Shown here in pieces: positions 25,614 to 34,397 of a DNA stretch of 35,311 nucleotides (position 1 is the first letter of the stretch; the number at the start of each line of letters is the position of its first letter). The position numbers were made by a program, and so were the translations under genes. The stretch comes from CAYMUR01 sp964393615 (GTDB taxonomy: Bacteria > Planctomycetota > Planctomycetia > Pirellulales > Pirellulaceae), in contig CAYMUR010000054.1 of assembly GCA_964393615.1 (NCBI GenBank), forward strand, positions 1-35,311, written 5' to 3'. A model generated the notes under the pieces. It did not search any database, was not told the origin of the DNA, and worked only from the letters and a program-made list of their open reading frames with translations.

Positions 25614-27359
25614 ATGAGACGACTGTTTACAGGCTTGATTGTCGTTGCGTTTGGGAGCGTTTGTGATGAGGTGATTATGGAGCCAATTGACTCGGCAGGA
25701 CAGCTTGCTGCGGCGGAATATGTACGGAGTGCTGGTGAACCCCATCAGACACGCTCTGTCGTCGTTGCTGAGAATGGTATCGTGGCCACTAGCCAACCGT
25801 TGGCTGCACAGGTTGGACTAGAGATTCTCCGAGCGGGTGGAAATGCCATGGACGCAGCGGTGGCTACCAGCGCCATGATGGGGGTTGTCGAGCCCATGAG
25901 TTGTGGTATCGGCGGAGATTTGTTTGCCATTTATTGGGACGCTGAATCTGGCACCATGAGCGGATTGAATGCCAGTGGTCGTAGCCCGTATCGTTTGAAG
26001 GTGGAGGTGATTCGTGCGGCGGGATTGGACCAAATCCCAATCACTGGCCCCTTGTCCTGGTCCGTACCGGGGTGTGTCGATGGTTGGTCAGTATTGTTGG
26101 AACGGTTTGGTACGCGTAGCCTCGCAGAAGTACTGGAACCCTCTATAAAATATGCACAGAATGGTTTTCCAGTCAGTGAAGTGATTGCCCGGTCTTGGCA
26201 GCATTCTACGACGCAACTGCGCCGCTGGCCCGACTCGGCAGAGACTTATTTAATGCATGGAAATGCGCCTCGGGGGGGCCAGGTTTTTCGAAATCCGCGT
26301 CTAGCGAAAACCTATCAGTCGATTGCCGATCAGGGTCGAGATGTGTTCTACCGAGGTGAAATAGCTCGCAAGATCGTCGCCTTTAGTGAAAAGCATGGCG
26401 GTTTTTTTGGCTTACGCGACTTCGAGGATCATAGGTCGGATTGGGTGGACCCGGTATCTGCCAGTTATCGTGGCTATGATGTTTGGGAGTTACCGCCCAA
26501 TGGACAAGGAATTGCTGCACTGGAAATTCTCAATATTCTTGAAGGGTATGATATTTCGTCCTTGGGGCGTCATAGTGCTGAATATTTGCATTTGTTCATC
26601 GAAGCCAAGAAACTGGCATTTGCAGATCGGGCCCGTTTTTATGCAGACCCTGCGGGACAGGATTTGCCCGTGCGTGATTTGATTTCCAAGCAATATGCGA
26701 CACGGCAGAGGGCCCGAATTGATCCCAAGCGGGCAGCCACCGATGTACCTGCTGGTGATCCGAAGCTGGAACACGGCGATACGATTTATCTGACTGTGGT
26801 CGACAAAGACCGTAACGCTTGTTCCTTGATTCAGAGCTTATACTATGGATTCGGTTCCCAGGTAACACCAGGAGATGTTGGTTTTGCATTGCAAAATCGC
26901 GGAGCATTATTTTCACTGGATGAACAACATCCTAATTGCCTTGCCCCTCACAAGCGTCCTTTCCATACGATCATTCCAGCTATGGTTACACGTGAAGGTG
27001 AACCGTGGCTCGTTTTTGGTTTGATGGGGGGTGACATGCAGCCACAGGGTCACGCCCAAGTTTTGGTGAACATGTTAGATTTTGACATGAATGTGCAAGC
27101 CGCTGGCGATGCGGCGCGGATTCGCCATGCTGGTTCGGCGACGCCTACGGGTATACCAATGGACCGTGATGGTGGGACAGTGAGCGTGGAACCTGGCATC
27201 CCAGCGACTGCGGTGCGAGACTTGTTGAAACGAGGGCACCGCGTTGTCTATTCTCAGGACGGATTCGGTGGATACCAAGCGATTCAAATCGATAAGGAAC
27301 AGGGCGTTTTACACGGAGCGACCGAATCGCGAAAAGATGGAACCGCAGTTGGCTATTAA
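25614..27359 (+). CDS. Gamma-glutamyltranspeptidase-family protein
   Basis: Ntn-hydrolase fold protein related to gamma-glutamyltransferase (glutathione breakdown) and to related acylases. From 25614 it has 581 residues. Conserved blocks include GIVATSQPLAAQVGLEILRAGGNAMDAAVAT, MSCGIGGDLFAIYWD, the self-cleavage and nucleophile site HGDTIYLTVVDKDRN (T390) and GGDMQPQGHAQVLVNMLDF. The first 16 residues, MRRLFTGLIVVAFGSV, look like a signal sequence. However, an ATG at 25677 with GAGG five bases upstream would give a protein without it, so location is undecided. No glutathione gene is nearby. A general amide hydrolase role is as likely as true transpeptidase. Confidence 0.88.
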   Translation: MRRLFTGLIVVAFGSVCDEVIMEPIDSAGQLAAAEYVRSAGEPHQTRSVVVAENGIVATSQPLAAQVGLEILRAGGNAMDAAVATSAMMGVVEPMSCGIGGDLFAIYWDAESGTMSGLNASGRSPYRLKVEVIRAAGLDQIPITGPLSWSVPGCVDGWSVLLERFGTRSLAEVLEPSIKYAQNGFPVSEVIARSWQHSTTQLRRWPDSAETYLMHGNAPRGGQVFRNPRLAKTYQSIADQGRDVFYRGEIARKIVAFSEKHGGFFGLRDFEDHRSDWVDPVSASYRGYDVWELPPNGQGIAALEILNILEGYDISSLGRHSAEYLHLFIEAKKLAFADRARFYADPAGQDLPVRDLISKQYATRQRARIDPKRAATDVPAGDPKLEHGDTIYLTVVDKDRNACSLIQSLYYGFGSQVTPGDVGFALQNRGALFSLDEQHPNCLAPHKRPFHTIIPAMVTREGEPWLVFGLMGGDMQPQGHAQVLVNMLDFDMNVQAAGDAARIRHAGSATPTGIPMDRDGGTVSVEPGIPATAVRDLLKRGHRVVYSQDGFGGYQAIQIDKEQGVLHGATESRKDGTAVGY

Positions 27360-27447
27360 GACGTTGGTAAACATGGGACATCTACGTGGCGTTTGAAAGA
27401 AGATGCCGGGGAGTTGGTTGTTTTTGCCAATTTGCAAACACCGGGCG

Positions 27448-27478
27448 AAGGTAAGTCAAAGTAAAGGTAAGTCAAAGT
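27448..27478 (+). repeat. 15-bp direct repeat pair with 16-bp period
   Basis: AAGGTAAGTCAAAGT occurs at 27448-27462 and again at 27464-27478, separated by a single A. It lies 88 bp after the GGT gene. Confidence 0.95.
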
Positions 27479-27872
27479 AGTTGATGCCGCGTAGTAGAAT
27501 GGGGTCCATTCGAAGTGGTTGATGTTTCGCACAAACCATTCCCTTTACGCCCTGCCTGGGACCTGATTGCCACGCGGCGTGGTCTGTAGCTCGTGGTAGT
27601 TTGTCTGTGAACGTTAACGGATTTGTGCGGTGTGTTGTGAGCTGTCAATACGACGAATGTATTGTGTGACGAAGCTGGTCCCATTCCGTGGGCTGGGGTT
27701 TGTTAGGGATTTGGTCGGTAACAAATCGGCCGCAACCTGTTGCCCTTTGAGTGGGCCGAGAACGATTTGCCGTCTTTTTCGTTCAGGTAGTCGTTGAGGG
27801 CCCCCTGGCGTTTTGGTTGCACAAGGAAGCCTCGGATTTTCAATCCAGAAAGTTGTGCGCGTTTTAGCTGGT

Positions 27873-28193
27873 TCACATTACGCGGTCTTCGGCCCAGGGA
27901 TGTCTCCGGCTGGTTTTAAATTCTTTGAAGGGTCGGTCAATCGCGAGGTGGATTTGTTTTGGCTTGAATACGGCGTTGATCGATTGAAGTACGGGCAGAA
28001 TGTCCGAGTCCGGGTAACCAAGTCCTGTGATTTCGAAATAGTCACCATTTACATCAAATACTTGGACTCGGTCGATCCAGACATGACATTTTCGTAGTGT
28101 ACTCAGTTCGCTTCGCGTCCGCTTGAAGAAATCCAATGCGGGCTTCAGTTCCCCTGTGAACTGGTGTACGGCTTTCGGGTCAGAATTGCCCAT
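27873..28193 (-). CDS. Hypothetical protein, possibly real or a gene remnant
   Basis: An open frame of 106 codons from an ATG at 28193 (128 from a start at 28259). The composition is protein-like, with IDRVQVFDVNGDYFEITGLGYPDSD and INAVFKPKQIHLAIDRPFKEFK, which differs from the shadow-frame style around it. There is no clear ribosome-binding site and no family I recognise. The region is otherwise empty, and a plus-strand frame overlaps it. It may be a small unknown gene or part of a decayed one. Confidence 0.35.
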   Translation of the reverse strand: MGNSDPKAVHQFTGELKPALDFFKRTRSELSTLRKCHVWIDRVQVFDVNGDYFEITGLGYPDSDILPVLQSINAVFKPKQIHLAIDRPFKEFKTSRRHPWAEDRVM

Positions 28194-28313
28194 CAACACG
28201 ATTCGCGATATTAGACGGTGGATGTTGCAAGGCAAGTAACACGATAACGAGGATTGCACATGAAGTATCGTTGTACTATGACGTGAAATTCTTGCTAGGC
28301 TAGGCGAGCGATA

Positions 28314-30221
28314 TCATAATTTGGAAACGATTCCTGCCTGAAGAGCTTGGCCTAGCACGTCGCGTGAAATCTCTATTTCGGTGTTGTCATCCAAGGTAAG
28401 TACAACGGGGGAAGCGGAAGCGATGATTCCGGATACCGAAGTGCCTCCGACGGTGTAATTGATTTTCGAGCCTGTGGTCAATCCACCTGGTAGGCCATTG
28501 TCGCCTTGTGGTTCAAGTTTGGCAGCGACCGCCGGCTTGGCCTGCTCCTTGGTCGGTGCCGCGGGCTTTTTCTTGTCCAAGACGCCCGCCAATTCCTGAA
28601 GTTGTTTCCAATTTTCAAGGCGTTCTTGTGTGGCTTGTAAAAGCACTTCACTGGGATTGCCATCGCGGTCAAAATGCTTGGCGAAGCGACCTTCACTGCG
28701 GCAGAAATCTACAAAATCGACCTGCTCGCCCGTTTTGGGATTCGTCCACCAATCGTCATTGACGGCAGGATTGCCTTGCAGTGAGAGTCGTTCACGAATC
28801 GTCTCACCTTTACGCGGATCATAAATCATCATGGGAAAAGCTCGTGTGTCCACGGAGAGCCGAGCTTGGTCAGTGGCCATGTTATCGGCAACACCGTGTT
28901 CGGGTTGGCAGGTGGTAAAACAACAAACCACAGCAGGGCCGTCAAATTCCATGGCCTCCAACACCGAACGATAAAAGTGATTCACGTGCGCACATGTTGT
29001 CTGGGCTACATAAGTCCGAGGGTGCATCATGGCAATCTGTGCGATTTCCTTACGGCGCTCGTGTTTGCCAGCGATCACTTTGCCATGAATGCTCATTTTG
29101 GTGTTCTGACCCATGTAAGTGGCGGTAGACGCCTGACCGCCAGTGTTGGAGTATACCTGGGTATCTAATACGAAGATTTTGACAGGCAAACCTGAGGCCA
29201 GTAATCGTGACAAGGACTGGAATCCGATGTCGAACATCGCTCCATCCCCGCCGATGCACCAGATGGGTTTTTCGTCCCAACCTTTTTGGTCCCAACGCAT
29301 TCGCAGGCCCATGGCATATGCTGGCGCATTTTCGAACAGCGAATTGGTCCAAGGAACGAGATACGGATTGTACGGATAGGTAGACGTGTAAACCGTGTTA
29401 CAACCGGTCGCCGCAACGATACCCCAGTTGTCTTCATGTTTGGCTCCGACAGCAGAGCAAAGCATCCTCAGTGCTGAACCTTCACCACATCCGGCACAGC
29501 TCCCAGCACCACCGACATAGATATGTGTTTTCTCTTTGAGCATCATGTCGATCAGTAGGTTGTCATTGACATAGCGTTCGTCCGTCGGGCCAAATTCCTT
29601 GAAATAACGATGGCTTTTACGGATATTGGTCATTACCTCATCTGTTTTTGGAATCATCTTTAACGCATCATCGTCACAAACGGTGACACATTCAGCGCAG
29701 CCCTTGCATTTACTGGGGTCGATCATGATGAGGAATTTACCACCTTCCCCCATTTTCTTCTTTGGACCTTCGTAGTATTTGCGGGGATCGGACCATTGTT
29801 GTTTGAACATTTCACGATCCGCTTCACCGTCTATTTTTTCCAGGTTCTCTTCCCATTTTTTCTCGCCAATCACTTTGCCCAGGATGGCAGTGTCGGGGCA
29901 AAGTGTAACGCAGTCCATACAGCCAGTACATTTTTCCGAGATAAAGTCCGGTATTTCGGGAGCGATATAGCTGAAATCTCGCAACGTTGCGGTTCCAGCG
30001 GGAATGAGTGAACGGGCGACTGTCAAATCAGCGGGTAGTTCTTTCTCCGCCGTACCGTCCTCGTAGGCACGGATAATCCGCTCATTGAAATCGTTGACGT
30101 CGAGCACCGGCAACTCGACCTGTCGATAGCTTGCATCATCCAACGTTCCATAGCTGTTGTTGTTGAACGGGTCACGGTCGCTCGGTTCGTTCAAAGAAAC
30201 ATTGTCAGAAACGGTTGCCAT
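28314..30221 (-). CDS. Pyruvate:ferredoxin oxidoreductase, delta-beta half with extra C-terminal domain
   Basis: The C-terminal half of a NifJ-type 2-oxoacid:ferredoxin oxidoreductase, converting pyruvate and CoA to acetyl-CoA, CO2 and reduced ferredoxin. Its 635 residues hold two ferredoxin-type clusters (C98/101/104/108 and C172/175/178/182). The proximal-cluster cysteines C242 and C245 come next, with C274 a likely further ligand. The TPP site follows, GGDGAMFDIGFQSL (from 324) and VYSNTGGQ (357-363). After about residue 548 there is an extra part: a linker rich in Lys, Pro and Ala, then about 55 residues, GSKINYTVGGTS through DDNTEIEISRD, which look like a small beta domain. The ATG has GAGG at good spacing. 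It lies 58 bp downstream of its partner subunit gene. Confidence 0.9.
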   Translation of the reverse strand: MATVSDNVSLNEPSDRDPFNNNSYGTLDDASYRQVELPVLDVNDFNERIIRAYEDGTAEKELPADLTVARSLIPAGTATLRDFSYIAPEIPDFISEKCTGCMDCVTLCPDTAILGKVIGEKKWEENLEKIDGEADREMFKQQWSDPRKYYEGPKKKMGEGGKFLIMIDPSKCKGCAECVTVCDDDALKMIPKTDEVMTNIRKSHRYFKEFGPTDERYVNDNLLIDMMLKEKTHIYVGGAGSCAGCGEGSALRMLCSAVGAKHEDNWGIVAATGCNTVYTSTYPYNPYLVPWTNSLFENAPAYAMGLRMRWDQKGWDEKPIWCIGGDGAMFDIGFQSLSRLLASGLPVKIFVLDTQVYSNTGGQASTATYMGQNTKMSIHGKVIAGKHERRKEIAQIAMMHPRTYVAQTTCAHVNHFYRSVLEAMEFDGPAVVCCFTTCQPEHGVADNMATDQARLSVDTRAFPMMIYDPRKGETIRERLSLQGNPAVNDDWWTNPKTGEQVDFVDFCRSEGRFAKHFDRDGNPSEVLLQATQERLENWKQLQELAGVLDKKKPAAPTKEQAKPAVAAKLEPQGDNGLPGGLTTGSKINYTVGGTSVSGIIASASPVVLTLDDNTEIEISRDVLGQALQAGIVSKL

Positions 30222-30279
30222 ATCAGCGCCTCGTAGGGTTATTTAAAATATTTGCCGGAATCTCTGGTAGTACGACACG

Positions 30280-32283
30280 TCAAGAATCGATGAGTTCCCG
30301 CGGCAATTCTTGCATTTCGCGGTAACCGCGGCGCACGCAGGTCAGGTTGTCTTGGACCACTTGTTCCCCTCGTTTGCCAAAATATTTTCGGAGTGCTTTC
30401 TCAACGCCGGCCATTACCTGGTCGTCAGACATGCCGCTGTCTTTGGCATAGGGGGTTAGTTTTAAGAACGCTCCAAGCAAAACGATTCCTTGCATTCTCA
30501 TTTCCAAATCAGCAACCGACGCAACTTCACGGGCAATCTGTACCATGTCGGCGAAATAGACACGGATTTGTTTGTCCTGAATTACCTTTTGGTGGCCGGT
30601 CGGAATATGACTCCAGACTTCCTGCGGATCGGTATACGCCGATTGCATAAAAATGGCTCCGCCTTCGACCATTCCAGCGAGCGGATTTCCGCTGAGCACG
30701 GCATTCACATCGTTCAGCACCACCAAGTCCACAAATTCCAATTCACTGTGAGTCATGATGTGCTCGGCAGAGATCGTCAGGTAATACGTTGTTGGCAGTC
30801 CTTTTTTCTCCGAACCATATTTGGGATAAGCTTGTACATCTTTCCCAAAAACACTGCCGCCAATGGTGGCGATGACTTTGTTGGTCGTGACAGAGCCGAA
30901 CCCACCCACGGAATGGCCTCGCATCGAAAAACTACCGGCAGGACGCAAGTCGGGGTCGTCGGTACGTTTCAGGGCTAGTGCGTGGTCGATGCCCACGCAG
31001 AAGTAGTCCTGGCCATTATGAATCATGTTCTCGAAGGTGGCGGCAATGTCTGCCGGACGTACGTCGCGGCTGCCCAATCCGGCTGCACCGTGGTACACGA
31101 GGGGAATCCGATCGATCCGTTCGTGTCCCATTTGGCCTGTTGCTGCGTCGCACAGGGCAGCTTTAATTTCACGGGTCAAATGATTGCCCGTTGTCGATAA
31201 GGGGTCGTCCATGCGTTCAAAGACAGAAATTGCTTTGCAGTGTTGGACGGCCTGCACAATTTTTTGAGCAGGAAACGGCCGGAAACAGTAGACGGTGATG
31301 CAGCCAGCCCGTATGCCATGTTTTTCACGTAGGTAGTCGACGGTGACTTCGGCGGTCTCCATATAACCGCCCATGCCGATCAAGATGTATTCGGCGTCTT
31401 CACAACGGTAAGGCATGATGAAGTCGTATTTGCGACCAGTCTTACGGGAAAATTCCGTAAACGCGTCTTCCAGGGCGGGACCAACCTGATCGTAATACCA
31501 GCGTTGCGCAATCTTTCCCTTCATGTATGAATCTTGATTCTGTACGACACCTGACATGACAGGGTTGGAAGGGTCCATCAGGTTAATCAATTTCTCGGAT
31601 GGTGAGCCGACGAATTCCTTCATGAATTTGGGCTCAGCCAGCCGCACTGTTTCGACGGTGTGAGTCGTGAGGAATCCATCTTGGGCATTGAGGAAAGGCG
31701 TGTAGGATGCTTCCGCGGCGCGACGCGAAATTAAACATAAATCTCCCGCTTCCTGAGCATTGCGGGCGAAAAGCATGCCCCAACCGCAATCAGCGACTGC
31801 CATCATGTCGTCATGGCCTGCGTGTACGTTGAGTGAATGGCTTGTTAAGGCGCGTGAACCGATGTTGAAGACCACCGGTAAGCGTTTACCTGAGATGGTG
31901 TACAGGACTTCTTTCATGAGCACGAGGCCCTGCCCAGATGTAAAATTGGTGACGCGGCCACCACCGACGGCGAAACCTTCACAATAGGAAGCAGACGAAT
32001 GTTCGCTTTCCGGCTCGAAAAAGACAAGCGGTTCGTCCCAGAGGTTGGTGAGGCCGTTCTGCACGGCAGCGTTGAATCCAGAGCCCATGGTTGTGGAACT
32101 GGTAATAGGATAAGCTCCCGATCCCTGGCAGATATTTGTTTCCACATGGACGATTGTTTCAGCACCGTCACAAGTCGTGGGAATGCCCGGATATTCGTAC
32201 TTGGACTGAACCGGTTCACTGGTCTGGATAGGTATTTGGGAATCCCGAGGTTTCTCGGTGATAGGAGATTCAACGGTTGCCAT
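30280..32283 (-). CDS. Pyruvate:ferredoxin oxidoreductase, alpha-gamma half
   Basis: Partner half of the same enzyme (domains I to III of the one-chain PFOR), binding the TPP pyrimidine side and CoA. From the ATG at 32283 it has 667 residues. It shows GAYPITSSTTMGSGFNAAV, NFTSGQGLVLMKEVLYTISGKRLPVVFNIGSRALTSHSLN (with the arginine that contacts pyruvate in known enzymes) and VYCFRPFPAQKIV. The gamma-domain block is SMRGHSVGGFGSVTTNKVIA, and NDVNAVLSGNPLAG follows. GAGGA precedes the chosen start; a frame start at 32355 is less likely. The cut between the two genes falls exactly between the gamma and delta domains. Both halves begin with MATV. The gene pair implies ferredoxin- or flavodoxin-linked, oxygen-sensitive carbon metabolism. 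Confidence 0.9.
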   Translation of the reverse strand: MATVESPITEKPRDSQIPIQTSEPVQSKYEYPGIPTTCDGAETIVHVETNICQGSGAYPITSSTTMGSGFNAAVQNGLTNLWDEPLVFFEPESEHSSASYCEGFAVGGGRVTNFTSGQGLVLMKEVLYTISGKRLPVVFNIGSRALTSHSLNVHAGHDDMMAVADCGWGMLFARNAQEAGDLCLISRRAAEASYTPFLNAQDGFLTTHTVETVRLAEPKFMKEFVGSPSEKLINLMDPSNPVMSGVVQNQDSYMKGKIAQRWYYDQVGPALEDAFTEFSRKTGRKYDFIMPYRCEDAEYILIGMGGYMETAEVTVDYLREKHGIRAGCITVYCFRPFPAQKIVQAVQHCKAISVFERMDDPLSTTGNHLTREIKAALCDAATGQMGHERIDRIPLVYHGAAGLGSRDVRPADIAATFENMIHNGQDYFCVGIDHALALKRTDDPDLRPAGSFSMRGHSVGGFGSVTTNKVIATIGGSVFGKDVQAYPKYGSEKKGLPTTYYLTISAEHIMTHSELEFVDLVVLNDVNAVLSGNPLAGMVEGGAIFMQSAYTDPQEVWSHIPTGHQKVIQDKQIRVYFADMVQIAREVASVADLEMRMQGIVLLGAFLKLTPYAKDSGMSDDQVMAGVEKALRKYFGKRGEQVVQDNLTCVRRGYREMQELPRELIDS

Positions 32284-33034
32284 GTTTTGCGTTTCCTCAA
32301 GGTCTTTCGATTGCCTGAGCGTCGTTTGTTTTTCGTGACCGGCCGACCAAAACACGAGGCCGGTTGCGCGGATCTCCCAGATTTGGTTGGCGAGCGTTCG
32401 TACCAGATGTCCCGTACTTTACAGGCCACATTTCGCCGTTACGCTATCTGGATAAACTAGTTGGATTTTTCGGAGCGGGAGGTTTTTCAACGGTTTGGCC
32501 TAAGAACAAATAAATTATGTCCACGCTGGAAACCGAGTTCTAGCTTGGCTCTCCGAAGCCAAGTAAATCTCGTAGGGCCCCGAGAGTTCCATGCCCACAC
32601 TGAGTCCGGAAATTGGACAGTCATTTTTTGGACAGTCATTTTATGGTGGTCACGCTTCAAACTACCGATTTACACAAACTATTTTGCAAATTTCGTCGGC
32701 AGTCCTCTGTCGAGTTTTTAACATAACCCATACTTCCGGCGCCGCTCCACTTTATTTACTTAATTTACTCGCTAAACGGGGTTTATGTAAAGCGCGGTCT
32801 CGATTGACTGCACGAGGATGCAATTCCCCTTAGGACGTAAATCGGCATTATCAAAGTGTCTGCGCCAATTCTCAGGATTGTTATTTTTCTGTGAATATTG
32901 CCTATTTTACCGTGCAGGGGCATTTTTGTCTATAAGTCATTATTTTAAAGTAACTTAGGAAGAAATGTTCTGGATATGGTAAGCAGCTAGCTGTGCAGGC
33001 CAGTGGAAACGGTTTACCAGCTTGCAGGCAACGG
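32284..33034. other. Long AT-rich region upstream of the PFOR genes
   Basis: About 750 bp without a recognisable gene. It contains a 15-bp tandem duplication (32613-32642), and 32700-32990 is clearly AT-richer than its surroundings. It must carry the PFOR promoter and possibly a regulatory site. No -35/-10 pair, terminator or ncRNA could be assigned with confidence. Confidence 0.45.
32613..32642 (+). repeat. Exact 15-bp tandem duplication
   Basis: TTGGACAGTCATTTT is present twice head to tail without mismatch (32613-32627 and 32628-32642) in the region upstream of the PFOR genes. Confidence 0.95.
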
Positions 33035-33406
33035 TTAGCCGTTTTCGGTCATCTCAAGGTGTACTTCGAAAGAAGTGTCTGTTGGAGTGGGAAGAGCGTT
33101 TTTCATGAGATGGTGAGTGCTTGTTTTACCAGTGTTCTCTGTGTCACGGATGTCAATCCAAATCTCGTTATGGGGTTGGAGATCTTGTTTAATCTGGTAG
33201 TGGATTCGGTTTCTGGCAGAATTTGTTTCTCCCAGACGTTGCCCGTTTAAATGCAGCACAACGCTGTTGGTATGCGATTGAAGGACTAACGCAACATCTG
33301 TCTGTGAAGTGATTCCACTCGGACAATTGAATCGCCGAAAAAATCGTGTGGCTCCCTGGATTCGAGCCGATTGCCACGGTGCTCGTAAGCGAATGCGGTG
33401 TATCAT
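33035..33406 (-). CDS. Small beta-rich hypothetical protein
   Basis: A 123-residue protein from the ATG at 33406. The central part alternates short hydrophobic strands (TDVALVLQSHTNSVVLHLNGQRLGET ... RNRIHYQIKQDLQPHNEIWIDI), which recalls the jelly-roll sugar-binding domain found at the N-terminus of family 2 glycoside hydrolases. The pattern of a strand, a LNGQxLG turn and a later LQPHNEI strand is the main clue. No catalytic part is present and no signal peptide is seen. It lies alone, about 200 bp after the DUF374 gene on the same strand. I consider it a real gene of unknown function. Confidence 0.55.
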   Translation of the reverse strand: MIHRIRLRAPWQSARIQGATRFFRRFNCPSGITSQTDVALVLQSHTNSVVLHLNGQRLGETNSARNRIHYQIKQDLQPHNEIWIDIRDTENTGKTSTHHLMKNALPTPTDTSFEVHLEMTENG

Positions 33407-33606
33407 GGAGATAAACTAAGACAGCGGGTCCTCGTTTGATGACGCTTGTGAGCCATAAGGTCGCTGTTAAATTTTGTTATCGGATAGACAATCTGGCGTG
33501 GAGAGCGTCAGAAACGGGTGCTATTCCCAGTCAGATGGTTGTAGGGTTCAGTCATGCTAGGTGTGTAGCGGATGTGTGTTAAAGGGACGATTGTGATAGG
33601 GTGTTT

Positions 33607-34356
33607 TTAGGATCCAGAATAGAAGGGGGCACATTTCAGGCGATGAGCCGACTGTCGGTGCAGGGTCTGTTGTTTGATTTTTCTCGTCGGCGATGCAGCC
33701 CAGTGTTCGCATTCCAGGGTTAACCGATTCAGTATTTGTTCAATCTGGAGGCGATATCGCTCCACCTGATCGCGAGTCAGGTCGGGTGGGATGTTGATTT
33801 TTGGGCTCATAAGCCCTCGGATTCTTGAAAAGGGTTTGGGCAGGGCAAAGCGATCCCAGGTCGGTAATCTCCAAGGTCGGTCATAACCAATTCCGATGGC
33901 GACGATTGGAATCTGTAATTTGGAGGATAGATAGATTGCTCCGGGTGCCAAAACACGCCGGGGGCCACGTGGTCCATCGGGCGTAATGGCCAGGTTCATC
34001 GTTTTGCCTTTACGGACCAGTTCCCGCAACGCTGCGGTCGCGCCGCGCCATGTCGAGCCGCGTACTGTATCAAATCCCATATACTTGGCTGAGTCTGACA
34101 GCCACTCGGCGTCTCGGTGTTGACTTAGCAACATGGCAATGTTGCAGTGTCCTCGGTAATAAAACGGGGTGGGGATGTATTCATGCCAAAAGACGTATAA
34201 CAACGGTCCGCTAAATGCGGGGTGTGCGGGATCGACTTTCGGGTCATAAAAGGCGGCTTGGCAGTCCATGGTTCCCATCATCCCACGTACACATGACGTG
34301 GCGAGGATACCTTTGATTTTTGCCGCGATGCGTGTCAATCCGTTCTTGGTGTTCAT
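33607..34356 (-). CDS. DUF374-family lysophospholipid acyltransferase-like protein
   Basis: A 249-residue protein of the DUF374 group, related to LPLAT acyltransferases that add acyl chains to lipids, possibly in lipid A or outer-membrane lipid synthesis. Recognisable blocks are LLYVFWHEYIPTPFYYRG (with the family's FWHE-type histidine), MLLSQHRDAEWLS, GSTWRGATAALRELV and AITPDGPRGPRRVLAPGAIYLS. The start at 34356 gives the usual length, and the N-terminal segment is weakly hydrophobic. The gene lies 41 bp downstream of the epimerase gene and probably shares its transcript, which would fit a surface-polysaccharide or lipid role. The substrate is unknown. Confidence 0.85.
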   Translation of the reverse strand: MNTKNGLTRIAAKIKGILATSCVRGMMGTMDCQAAFYDPKVDPAHPAFSGPLLYVFWHEYIPTPFYYRGHCNIAMLLSQHRDAEWLSDSAKYMGFDTVRGSTWRGATAALRELVRKGKTMNLAITPDGPRGPRRVLAPGAIYLSSKLQIPIVAIGIGYDRPWRLPTWDRFALPKPFSRIRGLMSPKINIPPDLTRDQVERYRLQIEQILNRLTLECEHWAASPTRKIKQQTLHRQSAHRLKCAPFYSGS

Positions 34357-34397
34357 AGTGTAGCGAAGTCGTTAGATCGGTGAAGGGATGTCGCCTG

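Larger units (their letters stand above)
27360..28313. other. Low-information 950-bp region between GGT and PFOR genes
   Basis: Apart from one possible short gene on the minus strand (listed separately) and a 15-bp repeat pair, I see no gene, RNA or mobile element. Minus-strand pieces around 27700-27840 read like fragments of a protein (NDYLNEKDGKSFSAHSKGN) broken by stops, so this may be a decayed gene. Confidence 0.4.
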
